Of a stretch of DNA of 64,000 nt, positions 1 through 57,899 are shown one piece after another; positions within the stretch are counted from its first letter, which is position 1; every line of letters begins with the position of its first letter. The stretch is taken from positions 28,835,919 to 28,899,918 of the forward strand of contig NC_084592.1 of the NCBI RefSeq assembly GCF_033807715.1, given 5' to 3'. Source of the stretch: Cololabis saira. Its lineage: Eukaryota > Chordata > Actinopteri > Beloniformes > Belonidae. The notes under the pieces were generated by a model. That model had not been told where the DNA came from. It made no database searches and saw only the letters and a list, made by a program, of their open reading frames with translations. The position numbers and the translations under genes are program-made.

Positions 1-2175
1 CTCCTGTGCTGTGATGCCAAGTTATTTACAAAGCTTTTCGCAATGAGAGTGAATAATATAATAAGGACAATTATACATCCGGACCAGGTGGGGTTTGTGA
101 AAGGCAGGACCTCTTCAGACAGCCTCAGACGCCTCCTGCATTTAATTTGGAAGTCCAAAGACATGGACACCCCAATAGCTGCGTTGTCTCTGGACGCGGA
201 CAAAGCGTTTGATCGCGTTAGTTGGAGTTATTTAATTTTTACCTTAAAAGAATTTGGATTTGGACCTATGTTTCAAGATATCATAAAGCTTATATACAGT
301 CAACCTAAATCTATGGTAACAACCAATGGTCTGAGGTCGACTGCTTTCTCCCCCGGACGTGGGACTAAGCAGGGAGACCCACTCTCACCGCTATTGTTCA
401 TTATTGCACTGGAGCCCTTAGCAGAGGCTATAAGACTAAATGAATCAGTGAGGGGTGTCACAATGGGTGGCCGGGAAAACAAAATGTTAATTTTTGCAGA
501 TGATATTCTGGTTCTGATGTCGGACCCGCAGAGATCTGTACCCCCAATGCTGGATCTGGTCAACTCTTTTTCGGAAATATCGGGGTATAAAATAAATTGG
601 GCCAAATCTGAGGTGATGCCCCTGTCGAAGCATTGTTATGGAAGCAATTTTCAAAATTGGAAATTTCAGTGGGTGCCAAAAAATCTGAAATATTTAGGCA
701 TACTTTTAAACCCCGGACTTGAAAATATTATATCTGATAATTTTGACCCAGTATTGTATAAGATAGAACTCCTCCTCAAGGGATGGGATAAATTGCAGAT
801 TTCATTATGGGGGAGAATCCAAGTTATAAAAATGGTGGTAGCTCCCAAACTGAACTATCTTTTAAACATGCTACCCCTGAGCGTGCCAGTGACTACATTC
901 CAGACAATAGATAAGATGTTCAGTCAGTTTATTTGGGCAGGTAAAAAGGCTAGGATGAAGTTATCAAGACTACACGTGAAGATAGAACATGGGGGGCTAA
1001 GACTTCCGAATATGAAGCTCTACCAGGAAGCATTCTTAGGGGCTCAGATAGTCTCCCTTTTCTCGTGTAGGGAGGACAGACCTCTGTGGGTAGACTTGGA
1101 GGAAGAAGTGAACGCCCCATTCAGAGCAACAGATTACCTAAGTCAGGATCTGAAGACTGATAGTCAGAACCCAATAATCTCTCATACTAGGAATACCTGG
1201 CATCGCATGCACAGAAGGGAGGGAGCATCCCCTTTCTTGATAGAGTCGGCCTCGATATGGAATAATCCAAAATTGAGAATAGGAGGGAAGATGTTCTTTT
1301 GGAAAGAGTGGCATAGGAAGGGGGTTGAGCACATCGGAGATCTTTACCATAATAATGCACTGAGAACATTTGAAGAATTAAGAGAACTTTATGATTTACA
1401 AAGGAAAGATTTCTGGAGATTTCTACAACTTAGAGACTGTCTATCTAAAGTAGGCCCTATGGACACCAGGCTGCCTACTCAGTCTTCCATGTGGTCTAAA
1501 TTGAAGTTGCTGAGTACCCTTCCACACCTGGCAGGTCAAATATATAACTACCTCACGGATGGACTTAATAACGCTATCATGGGCCTAAAAGCTGCGTGGG
1601 AAAGGGATTTGGGGATCACATATGAGGATGATGAGTGGCACAAACTGGTGAAGGAGATGCTTACACCAATGAGGGACGCCAGGTCTAAACTGGTTCAATT
1701 CAAGATATTCAACAGACTCTATTGGACACCTGTGAGAAAGCATAAGGCAGGACTGAGTCTTTCCAACATCTGCTGGCGATGCCATACGGCACAAGGGGAT
1801 ATCACCCATATGTTCTTTGACTGTCCTAATTTAGCTATTTATTGGCATAGGGTCATGAAAAAGATCAATGATAGCCTGAACACCGATGTCGCTCTCACAC
1901 CCGCGCTTTGTCTCCTGAATAGCCTAAAAGAAAATATGAGAATAGTCGGGAAAAAAGCACAATGGCTTAAGGTTGCACTCACTACAGCTAAGAGGGTTAT
2001 ACTGAGACACTGGGCGGGGCGTAACGACCCTACTTACTCAGAATGGTTCACAGCTCTGTCAGAAACTGCATCATACGAACGTCTGATATATAAAATAAAT
2101 GGCAAATTAGACACTTATAATGAAATCTGGGACCCATTTCTAACACAGATCATGGATCAGGGAAATGTAAACTAA
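1..2175 (+). CDS. L1/Tx1-like ORF2 reverse transcriptase, C-terminal part
   Basis: The frame is open from base 1 (LLCCDAKLFTKLFAM), so the Met at 43 is internal and the protein extends upstream beyond the window. Reverse transcriptase motifs are in order: IIHPDQVGFVKGR, motif A LDADKAFDRV (193-213), motif B GTKQGDPLSPLLF, motif C FADDIL (493-510). A thumb-like region follows, and then a C-terminal zinc-knuckle-like segment CWRCH...HMFFDC near 1770-1830, typical of L1/Tx1. The usual YADD is FADD here, also common in the clade. It would copy its own RNA at a nicked target; the endonuclease domain is not in view. No stop or frameshift occurs in 725 codons. Confidence 0.92.
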   Translation, partial: LLCCDAKLFTKLFAMRVNNIIRTIIHPDQVGFVKGRTSSDSLRRLLHLIWKSKDMDTPIAALSLDADKAFDRVSWSYLIFTLKEFGFGPMFQDIIKLIYSQPKSMVTTNGLRSTAFSPGRGTKQGDPLSPLLFIIALEPLAEAIRLNESVRGVTMGGRENKMLIFADDILVLMSDPQRSVPPMLDLVNSFSEISGYKINWAKSEVMPLSKHCYGSNFQNWKFQWVPKNLKYLGILLNPGLENIISDNFDPVLYKIELLLKGWDKLQISLWGRIQVIKMVVAPKLNYLLNMLPLSVPVTTFQTIDKMFSQFIWAGKKARMKLSRLHVKIEHGGLRLPNMKLYQEAFLGAQIVSLFSCREDRPLWVDLEEEVNAPFRATDYLSQDLKTDSQNPIISHTRNTWHRMHRREGASPFLIESASIWNNPKLRIGGKMFFWKEWHRKGVEHIGDLYHNNALRTFEELRELYDLQRKDFWRFLQLRDCLSKVGPMDTRLPTQSSMWSKLKLLSTLPHLAGQIYNYLTDGLNNAIMGLKAAWERDLGITYEDDEWHKLVKEMLTPMRDARSKLVQFKIFNRLYWTPVRKHKAGLSLSNICWRCHTAQGDITHMFFDCPNLAIYWHRVMKKINDSLNTDVALTPALCLLNSLKENMRIVGKKAQWLKVALTTAKRVILRHWAGRNDPTYSEWFTALSETASYERLIYKINGKLDTYNEIWDPFLTQIMDQGNVN

Positions 2176-2635
2176 CATAAAAATGACTGATGAGGATTCA
2201 GAAACAAAGTCTACAGTGCACCATGTTCGACTGGCGGGACGGGGATAGGGTCAGGGGATGGGAGAAAAAAAAAAAAAAATTCCTTCCAGATCAAACATTC
2301 ACTGGGTTAGTTTTTCACGTCTTCATATGTATATGTAAAGCAGGCATATGTTATATGTACTTCTAGGTATAGAATTTTATGTATAGTCATTAGTTAATTT
2401 TGATCTTTTAGTATTATTTCACTTTTTCTGTGTCTTCAGTTTCTATCATCAATGTCAACCTTTGGTGAATTCAGCTGTATCTGCTATTTTTTTTATTTTT
2501 ATTTATTTTATTTTTTTTAACTTATTTTCATATACCTCTTTATTTGCATATTTTTGCTGCTCTGATTATGCACCTGTGGATGCATTGGACTGTCGTGATG
2601 AATGTCTGTGAAGGAAACAATAAAAAGCATAATTG

Positions 2636-2667
<32 letters not shown>
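1..2667 (+). mobile_element. L1/Tx1-like non-LTR retrotransposon, 3' part with poly(A) tail
   Basis: The window opens inside ORF2, and the element runs through the stop at 2175 and a 460-base AT-rich 3' UTR to a 31-base A run at 2637-2667 preceded by AATAAA. The 5' part lies outside the window, so full length cannot be judged. An open ORF and a clean A tail suggest a recent insertion. Confidence 0.9.
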
Positions 2668-2669
<2 letters not shown>

Positions 2670-2689
2670 ATGTTGTCAAGTTTACTGGA

Positions 2690-2795
2690 ATTCCACCAAC
2701 TTCAATTCAATTTCAATTCAATTTTATTTATATAGCGTCTATTACAACAGACGTTGTCTCTAGGAACTTTCCAGATATATATAAGGGAAGTTTAT
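2690..2795 (-). repeat. LINE-type 3' tail repeat (GCGCTATATAAATAAA-like)
   Basis: Reads in reverse as a GACAACGTCTGTTGTAATAG core, ATATAAATAAAATTGAATTG, then repeated AATTG units. The same tail occurs in the opposite orientation at 60422-60560. It is a widespread fish retroposon tail; the parent family is not assigned. Confidence 0.6.
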
Positions 2796-2984
2796 TTGTT
2801 TATTTGTACATTTTTCATGTACAAGTCCATTCAAAGTGCATGACATAAAAAATATTAGAGGAACAATTGATGATTCACAACAATTGGCTGCAAATTTCAA
2901 TGACCTGAAGTAGGCATGTAATCGATAATGGACTAAAATTTCTGAGGTGAAAGTCTGGAAACCTAATTTGGAATCTAGGAGAAA

Positions 2985-3235
2985 AACTAGTTTAAACAGA
3001 GTATCAGCATGGGGTAGAAAGGAGATTTAAGTGACTTTGAAGGTGGCATGGCTGTTGTTGCCAGACGGGCTGGTCTGAGTACTTCAGAAACTGCTGATCT
3101 ACTGGGATTTTCCTCCACAACCGTTTCTTAATGCTTACAGCAAAGAGTCTGGAAAGGGAATCCTGTGAATGACAGTTCTCCGGCCAAAAAAGCCTGTTCG
3201 ATGCCAGAAGTCAGCGTGTGTTTGTGTTCACTATG
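2985..3235 (+). pseudogene. Tc1-like transposase fragment (N-terminal HTH)
   Basis: In one frame it reads DFEGGMAVVARRAGLSTSET then ADLLGFSSTTVS, the paired-like DNA-binding region of fish Tc1-like transposases; then a stop and divergence. No catalytic DDE part follows. Decayed and short. Confidence 0.7.
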
Positions 3236-6153
3236 ACGTCTGAGGTTATACCGTTCATGCATGAATATTAATTCAGGATTTTCTTTCTCAATATTACAGG
3301 TTGCCTCTTAAGAACACAGCAATTTTAGGAAAATGAATGCACCACGTCTCTAGCTGATTCTGTCTCTGAACAGGTCATATCAGACCCATCACAACTGTAA
3401 TTTACAGTTCTGATGGGTCTGAGCAAAAGACTCACAGATTCAAAGGGAAATGCTGCCATTTATAATGCCATAGTTTACAGAACAGGGCTGATATGAGAGG
3501 CCTGTTTGTGTGTGAGTGCGAGAGGAAGAGACATAAAAAATTCATTAGAAGATGGAAGGAGATGTCACATCGAATATGTAGCCAGCTGCACTGATGACCA
3601 GCGGTAGTGAGCTGTGCAAGGATGGTGGGGTGGCTCCGAACATACAGAAATGCTGCAGACCTGCTTTGAGTGATTTCTAAATGACTATCGAGGTGCTTTA
3701 ATCGGAAAAGAGAAAAGAACAATGAAGTCATTTTACATTTACATTTGACTTAAGTGCAATTTCTGAAAAAAGGTGGCCTTTGCAATCCTTTGATAGCAAC
3801 AAAGAGCTACCTAATGAAACCCACATGAAATGAGAGCATTCATTTAACTGCATCAAATCAGAAAAGCTAGCACTTCAACATAATTTGACACATCAGAATT
3901 GTTGGGCTGTGATTATTTTTCTTTGTGATGAACTTCACCTCTGTGGTTAATCGTGTTTTCAGTTATTTTACGAACTAAAAGTGCCCAAAGAGTACCGGTA
4001 ACCCCACTGGATGAGTGCTAAAGGGACTGCAGGTTTGATAAAGTGGTCGAAGCCTATCTTCATAATACCAGGAATATCCATGCTTGATAACCTCCCCCTC
4101 ATCAAATATTTAAAGACAGGAGGATAAAAAAAACAGACTTAAATGCCAGAAGATTCAGAAGAGGATTTAAAGACACGGAGAGTGTTACTCATTATCTGTC
4201 TAAATGTCAGTGAGACGGGAAAGCCACGCACAAGGCTTAAGTCCATCAGAAACTAGCTAAATGTTGCCTTAGGACTTCTTATTACCCTTTACTTTAATTG
4301 GGAACATGTCGATCTACTTAAAATGAAATGTTTAGTTAAATAAAAATGTTAGTGAAGATATTTACCTATATTTTGGGGTCAGGAGCTTTTTTACACATTG
4401 CTGTGTATGTAAGATGTGTTCAACGTCATACAAAAGGCTTCTCTGTCTTGAATTAAATGCATGTTACAGAGCAGAGCAACAATGTAAAAGCACTAACAAG
4501 ATATCATTGGGTTTGGCTTGGTGTGAAAGTGACTCACCAATGAATAAATAAATACAGCCTACTGACCTGACAACTGCAGCGTTTTCTTTCCACCCCGATT
4601 GTAATTAAGTCGCCCAATATCTAGTTGTCACCTTGTTGTATCATTACCGTGACTGGATCATTTCAGTGTGCTTAGTTATTACTTAGCGCCCACTAAATAT
4701 AGCTGTCCTCAGGCAGCTAGCTTGATCCCACTTCGCAGCTGTGGGTGATTGCATCCCAATCACCCCGACACCCACCCCAACCTCCGTCAGTCAGAAAGTC
4801 TTTTTTAATAAATAGCATGCCCATACTGAGTTATCTTTTTTTCACCCTGGAGATTTGCTCATCCAAGGATACTGATGAATTGGATGGGAGTTATGGTGCT
4901 AGTTTATTTTTCTGTCAACTAGGGCCACTGCCACAACGCAGAGCTCATCATTCAATTAATATAAGCCTTATAGCCGTCATAAGGCCACGCTGCCTGGGAA
5001 GCAGATTTGATGAAATTTGAGTAGGAAATGACTGCATTTATTTACTATATTTAAGCTATTCCACTTTATATTATGAAGTGGGGAAATGGATACATTTGGA
5101 TCTTAATTCTGAAGTGACAAGTCACCAGCTGATGCCTTGAGGCTCCGAATATTAAATCCCTTCATGAGTTTGGTTTTCCATGCTTGACACATACTGATCC
5201 CAAAGTTTTTGCAGCATACTGTACGCTGTACTCAAGCACTCAAAAACAGACTTAAACATCACACAGGTTATTATTCACTGTGAGGAAAAATAACTGTTTT
5301 TTTGCAGACTGCATGGATTTTTCTTTTGTGCAACATTCGCATTCATGTGTTAATCATCATCCTTTTGTTTTTTTTTATCTCAAGCCTGCAACACATTCCA
5401 AAGAAAGGTTGGAACAGATAAGCTGTTACCACCCTGAAATGTTGCCGTCCCCTCTCACAACACTGGAAAAAGTGCCCCCTAAAAAGGGGGGGAGTACCAA
5501 GTGACGAAGCATTTCAGGTGTTTTTTGTACCACTCTTCTTGTACTGTAAGCACATCTCAGCCTGTTGCAAAGTTCTCCACACATTCTCTGGCTAGGACGG
5601 GTCAGGACTGAAGGCCACCCTAATATCTGTACCCTCCTCTTCATCAGCCATGGCTGTGTAATGCCTGCTGAATGTGGTTTGCACCGTTTTCATTATTCAA
5701 TGCGTTTACACCCCTGGAATAAATGTGCTCTTAAAGGCAACATACATGTCTATTTTATTGACAGGCCATGCGTACTGTAAATGACTTTGCCAAGGGCTCT
5801 GATACAACTTCTCATCTGCCATCACGAATTCTGACTATTGGACTTGTTCCGGCCAACAGTCTACATGATCCTCTGCTCGTCATTGCTGCTTAAAGACTCA
5901 CCGAAAAATTAATTCAAGCAGAGAAAAAAAACAAAAAAAAACTAATCTGAATTGGGGACCCAGTTTGATCTTAATAATACTTTTTTTCTTTTTTTTTTTG
6001 CCATTGAAACACATCAGAGCTGTTGATATTTTTTTTTTTTTTATTAGCTCAGCAACATTAAATATGGCAATTTATTTGGTATGCTGCAGATACAGAGAAA
6101 AAGTTGTTGCTGGAGCTCTACTGAGTTTATTTTGTGTCATTGCCTTTTCTTTT

Positions 6154-6154
<1 letters not shown>
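3236..6154. other. intergenic, no gene recognised
   Basis: AT-rich sequence with only short random reading frames. Around 5385-5420 a stretch (CAACACATTCCAAAGAAAGG) resembles a dispersed fish DNA-transposon repeat, but I cannot set its limits. I see no exon signals in the rest. Confidence 0.5.

Positions 6155-6215
<61 letters not shown>
6155..6215. repeat. (CT)n microsatellite
   Basis: About 30 CT units at the 5' edge of the L2 fragment. The Leu-Ser and Arg-Glu repeat peptides that read through it are artefacts. Confidence 0.97.
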
Positions 6216-6218
<3 letters not shown>

Positions 6219-7404
6219 ATATAGGCCAATATCAAATCTGCCATTTTTGGGGAAAATCATTGAAACGGTTGTTTTCCAGCAAAGATATGCTTTTATGATC
6301 CAAAACAATCTATTTAACACATTTCAGTCTGGATTTCGGCCACACCACAGCACTGACACTGTACTCATCAAAGTCTTAAATGATATTCATCTGAATAATG
6401 ATGCAGGCAAATCCTCTGTTCTGGTATTACTGGATCTCAGTGCTGCATTTGACACAGTTGATCATAACATACTACTCAGCAGATTGGAAAAGTGGATGGG
6501 ACTTACCGGCACACTTAGTTCTCTGAGAGAACCAAGATCCCATGTGGGGTTCCTCAAGGGTCCATTCTCGGACCGCTTCTATTCAACATCTATATGCTAC
6601 CCCTAGCTCAGATTATGGAACATCACAACATTTCCTACCATACTTATGCCGATGACACACAATTCTATATTTCGGTGTGACCACATGACTACAGTCCCCT
6701 GATCTCATTGAGTAACTGTATTCACCAAATCAATGAGTGGATGTGCTAGAATTTTCTCCAGCTAAAGAGGTGATCATTTTTGGCCCTAAAAAAGAAAGGG
6801 AAAAGATCAGCGCTCACCTTGGCTCCATGTCACTGACAGCTACAAATCAAGCCAGAAATCTTGTGTAATTATTGACTCAGACCTGAACTTCAACAGCCAT
6901 CTAAAGTGTATCACTAAATCTGCCTATTACCATCTGAAAAACATAGAATTAAGGGGTTTCTGTCTAAACAAGACATGGAAAAACGTAGTCATGCATTCAT
7001 CTTCAGTAGGTTGGATTATTGCAATGGCATCTTTACAGGCCTGAACAAGAAATCTATCAGGCAGCTGCAGCTGATCCAGAGACTCCTTACAAACACCAGG
7101 AAACTGGACCACATTACACCAGTCATGAAATCACTACACTGGACGTAGCGCGTGGAAGGATCACGTTATTCCAGCCAGATCCTCCCCACCCCATCTGGCT
7201 CCTCGGCTGGCCAGAGGGCATGTATAGCCCAGGACTGCGTACTCTTAAATTAAATACTTACCTGCTGTACTCTACTGCCCTTACTTTTTAACAACTTGTG
7301 CTTTTTATTATTTTACCTCTTTTCTTATCATTTTATTTCATTTTATTTGTTATTTATTCTTTGAATTACCTTGTGTTGAATTGTGTTATACAAATAAACT
7401 TGCC
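6216..7404 (+). mobile_element. L2-like (CR1/L2 clade) LINE, defective
   Basis: Reverse transcriptase pieces in order: RPISNLPFLGKIIETVVFQQ, FQSGFRPHHSTDTVLIKVLN, motif A LVLLDLSAAFDTVDHN, then a deletion and frameshift near 6515. Next come [20 protein letters not shown] and [11 protein letters not shown] (6545-6678), and further frames with HAFIFSRLDYCNGIFTGLNK and HITPVMKSLHW to about 7143. It ends in an L2-type tail (TTATACAAATAAACTTGCC). Several stops make it inactive. The piece 7144-7250 does not look like L2 and may be a rearrangement. Confidence 0.88.
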
Positions 7405-7413
7405 TTGCCCCCC

Positions 7414-7446
<33 letters not shown>

Positions 7447-7447
7447 A
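7405..7447. repeat. poly(C)/(CT)n low-complexity tract
   Basis: A run of C followed by CT units directly at the end of the L2 tail. Confidence 0.9.
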
Positions 7448-7784
7448 GTCCAAAAATGAGTAAAAAAAGGGCAAATTCCCAATATATACTAGCTTACTCA
7501 AGAAGAGAATCTGTCCTATATAAAGTCCTGATTAGAAATGTATATTGTGAGGTAGAGAACAATGTACATATCAATCCAACTTTGGTTAATTATTTTTTTT
7601 ACAATCTCGACAAGACACATTTATCCTTATTAAGATAGATTTGTAATATCTCTCTGCTTCTCAGACGAGCACAATGCTGCAAAGTTGGAGTAAAGACATT
7701 TATAAACAGTAATTATATAACATTCCATTGTAACACCATATTTGATATCCCTATTTTTTGTTTGTTGTGAGCTTTCCTAATTGT

Positions 7785-8105
7785 CCATCCATTATCTATA
7801 CCCGCTTTATCCTTTTCAGGGTCACGGGGTCTGCTGGAGCCTATCCCAGCTAATTTCAGGTCACCAGTCCATCGCAGGGCCACATATACACAAACCATGC
7901 ACACTCACACGGGCAATTATAGAATGATCAATTAACCTAGCATGCATGTTTTTGGACTGTGGGAGGAAACCGGAGTACCCGGAGAAAACCCACGCAAGCA
8001 CGGGGAGAACACACAGAAAGGCCTCTGCCGGGCCTGGGAGTCGAACCGGGGACCTTCTTGCTGTGAGGCAACAGTGCTAACCACTAAGCCACCGTGCTGC
8101 CCTAT
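7785..8105 (-). mobile_element. tRNA-derived SINE with 14-bp target-site duplication
   Basis: On the minus strand the head reads GGGCAGCACGG followed by a near-consensus RNA polymerase III A box (TGGCTTAGTGGTTAGC, 8076-8091) and a perfect B box (GGTTCGACTCC, 8037-8047). The body (GTTTTCTCCGGGTACTCCGG) is a well-known fish repeat. It ends in TGGATGGACA. Both flanks carry GCTTTCCTAATTGT (7771-7784 and 8106-8119), a target-site duplication that fixes the ends. The family name is not assigned. Confidence 0.9.
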
Positions 8106-8469
8106 GCTTTCCTAATTGTGTTATCGTTTATACAGTAGGTGTGTCTATTTTCAGTGTCTTAATAAAGATGTTGCTTCTGCAAGTGCAAGAAAGGAATTAA
8201 TCTTCTCCCTTTTGACATTTGCTGCAGGGCACTACAAGTGTTTAGTCTGTCCTTTTATTGTTGAAATGCCCCATGTTTTTAACGTCACCGAAGTTAATAA
8301 ACCTTTTTAATCACGTTTCAGATTCTAGTTTTTCACTTGTCAAGCTTATAATTCACCAGCTTTCTTTCTCTTCAGGAATGGTGGGAAGGTGAACTATTTT
8401 CAAGAACAAGAATGATGTCCACATATTTTGGAACTACAAAACAGTGTAAAACTGTTGAACCACAAAATT

Positions 8470-10098
8470 AAGATCTGAGAAAGAGTAGTGGAAACTAGAC
8501 TACAAGCAGTTCTGATTGGAAAGCAGCAGTGTGGTTTCATGCCAGGCAAAGTCAGAAGGAGCTGCACTTCTCCATCAGTGTCTTGTAAATTTGGTCAAAA
8601 ACGTAGGACAGATTGAGGGAGGCTATGTTGATGAGGAAACGTAAGGATTAGGTTTTTTGAGTGGTACAGGACATGTATGAGGGCAACATGGCACCAGTGA
8701 GGTCTGCAGTAGGAGTATCGGTTGGGTTTCAGGCAGAAGTGGGACAGCACCAAGGATTGACTGAGCCCCTTCTTTTTCAACGTGGTGACAGGTTGACAGA
8801 TGAGGTCAGACATGATTCTCTATGGACCATGTTTGCAGATGACATTGTGATTGTAGTGAGGTTGAGCACAAGATGGAAGAAAACCAAGAGAGGTGAAGCT
8901 ATGCACTACAGAGAAGATGCATGAAGGTCAGTCGGAGCAGGACAGAATACGTGTGTCTAAATGAAAGAGAAGCAGATGAAACACTACGGATAAATGGAGT
9001 GGAGCCGAAGAACACACAGGAGTTTAAACAAAGATCCTCTATACACAAGATAGCGCATTGCCGTTACTGGCAATGGTATGGAATGGTATGCTTCCGGTCT
9101 CCTAAGTGGGCGTGGCCGCCCCGCTCCCCACATCGTTTTGGAACATACAACACTAGATACAGTACAACTTTCTTCCAAAAATACTTAAATAATAAAAATA
9201 ACAGTATTATTAAGCAAAGAAGCAAGTTTTATTTTAGTTTTAAACTTCATTTTATCCGATGGGAAAACTATGAGAGCCAAATCTCGCGAGAGTGTGTTGC
9301 TCAGACAGAGACAGGTCTCAAACAAAGTTCAGTTTCTCCTAATCTGTCGGTCTGAAAATTGCCATTTTGGTGTCAGAATGTTCAGAAGGTTTGTGGTTTT
9401 TGAAAAATGGGTCCCATATTTACTTAGGTTACTATGGGGCGAAGGAATTGGTAATAATCTGTGCTCACGTTCACTTTTCCCATAGGACTCAATAGACTCA
9501 GGACCTACTTCCGGTCTCCTAAAAGGGCGTGGCAGTCACGTGACACAGATACAAGAACTCGAACCTTAGTGGGCTGTCTCGGTTTATAGAACGTCTCTGG
9601 TTTAAATGCTACAACAATTCAGAGAAGTGGGTAATGCGTAAATGCGGTGTAGAAGAGAGTGCAGGCATGGTGGCGTGAATGGAGAAGAGGGTCTAAAATG
9701 AACTGTGACAGAAGAGAAGCAGCAAGAAAAAATGTAATGGTTTACAAGATGGTAGCATAAGCAGGGTTTCTCCATGATATAGCGTGAGCATCACTGACCA
9801 AGGACAGGAAGCAAACATCAGTGGAATGGCCAAGGTCAGTTGTCATGGACATAAATTAAGACAGGCTAGATTGAGATGGTTGGGATGCATAATTATGAAG
9901 AATGCCACCTTGGCAGCTGGAGATGAATCTGACAGGAAAGAGAAAAAAATTAAGATCAAAGTGGAGATTTCTAAATGTGGTGAAAGAGGATATCCATTTG
10001 GTTGTTGTGACAGAAGAAGATGTAAAAGACAGGATAGGGTGGAAATCAAAAGTCCTGTGGTGGTGACATCTAAAGTGAAAAGCTGAAACAGGAAGAAG
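8470..10098 (+). mobile_element. RTE-like LINE, degraded and split by a later insertion
   Basis: Recognisable pieces: VLIGKQQCGFMPGKV, VQDMYEGNMAPVRSAVGVSV, LWTMFADDIVIVV, MKVSRSRTEYVCLNEREADE. After the insertion at 9029-9599 it resumes with an equivalent of VQAWWREWRRG, MNCDRREAA, and LRQARLRWLGC near 9850. Frames change repeatedly, so it is inactive. Confidence 0.8.
9029..9599. mobile_element. hAT-like non-autonomous element inside the RTE LINE
   Basis: Flanked by GTTTAAA on both sides (9022-9028 and 9600-9606). The ends are imperfect inverted repeats: CAAAGATCCTCTATA and, reversed, CAGAGACGTTCTATA. The CARAG start and a 7-8 bp duplication fit hAT. Without it the LINE reading EFK...QS is continuous. 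It carries two copies of CTTCCGGTCTCCTAA (near 9096 and 9508). Confidence 0.7.
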
Positions 10099-10099
10099 C

Positions 10100-11756
10100 C
10101 TCATTTATCGAAATAATTTTCCTGTCAAATCAAGTTATGGACGTACTCCAAGCAAACTTCCACTACACAAAATACACATCTCATATAAAATCACTTGAAC
10201 TCCCATTTTTATGTGTTTATACCGACACGTTCTTGTTTTCTCAGTTTCCTCATCCTTTGGCAGCAGCCAATTTGCTTTTATATGACCCATCTGGTGAATT
10301 GTTCCAGTCACACTTTCCCCAACATAAACAGCAGTAAAGTGGTTGTACTGTGGAATAAGATCTGCCATTTAACCTTCTTCATATATGACACAAACGCAAT
10401 CCAATGTTTATTACAACAGATATCACATCTTTTACTCTTGAGTTCATGCCCAAATAAATCATCTTACAGGGGATTGTAAATGTTAATAGACTAGGCATGA
10501 GTGCCTCTCATTGCCGGTGCACATGATTTGTGGTTGATTCAGTGCAATCAGCAACGCTCCTTCGGGCTGTAAGTGAAACATACCAAGGTCATGGCGGTAT
10601 CAAAAGGCGTCCTGGAATGATTCCATTTTGTTGCACAATAAAATAATTAACCATATATTGCTGTATAGTACACTGCATTACTGGTTGAAAAAAGTCTTTA
10701 ATTCAGTGCCTGGGTGAAAGGATACAGCGCAGTTTGTTATTGAAAAAAAAAATATGTTCACAGGTACAGTCAAGAAATTGGCAGCACTTAGGCCAAAGTA
10801 GTCTTTTAAATTAAATGAAAGACTATTCTTTTTTTGAAAAAAAAAGAAACTTTTCTTAAAAGACAGCTTTTCCTGTCCCTAATTTCCAAGGTGGCAAAGT
10901 TGCTATTAACTGTAGATCAATTGCTTCTAGCTTAGTCAACTTGGTTTGAAATGAACTAAAGGCCAAATAATAGTTGTCAAAGAATAACTCTTGATTTTTA
11001 ATGGATGAATGCCTTCTGCATGTAGGATTATTCATACAGTAGTATCCGTGTCACAAAATGTCCCATACATTTAGAAAAATAGTGTAACATTTATATATCT
11101 GGGTAAGAAAGCATTTCTCTGTGTAAAATGACTGTGTAAAGAAGGCACCGTTTCTTTTGACCAAAGAAATCAAAGTTTTGTGTAGGAGAAAAATATGGTA
11201 TTTAGCTTCTTTTTTTTTAATTCCTCCACTTTTGTCCTTGCATAACTTCATTTAAAAATAAATATCTGTTATATTTTTAAAAATTTAAAATAATCCTTAA
11301 AGTAAGCTGTACCCCATTATAACCCCGTATTCTAGACTGAAATGGGAAAAAAATGTGGATATGATCAAGAGAAGAATGGAATAACCTAGAAACAAAAAAA
11401 TAATACAAGCTGGATTAAGATTTCTTAAAAAAAAAAAAAGAACACATCTGGCAAACAAGTAATATACAGAATTAAAAAAAAAATACAAATTGAGTACGCA
11501 GGAATCTTCTCCGCTGTTTTATCCCTGGAAGAAAATATGTGCCAATGCCCCGAGAAAAAGGAGCAACTCCCCTCTGTTTGACCCATCTCTTTGGCGTTTG
11601 TGGAGGGGAGGAGCAGGTGATGCCAAGTGTTTCTGCCAGGCAAAGCGCCACAGGGCCAGTTCACTGGACGCACGTGTCAACAAACTGCGCTATCAGCTAA
11701 CTTGTTTAACTCGGGCCCAGAAAATGCACAAACCAAAGAGGGGGACTTGACTTGAT
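10100..11756 (-). other. col18a1: probable col18a1 3' untranslated region
   Basis: AT-rich sequence without transposon homology that I recognise, between the stop codon and an old RTE-like LINE. A canonical AATAAA on the minus strand lies at 10407-10412 and would give a 3' UTR of roughly 1.4 kb; ATTAAA variants lie nearer the gene, for example in the 10990s. An AATAAA overlapping the stop codon is too close to be the natural end. The true cleavage site cannot be read from sequence alone. Confidence 0.45.
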
Positions 11757-57840
<46,084 letters not shown>

Positions 57841-57899
57841 CAACCACGTCCACCCTCTGGATCAGGCTGCCACAATGGGGTTTGACATGTCCACACAGC

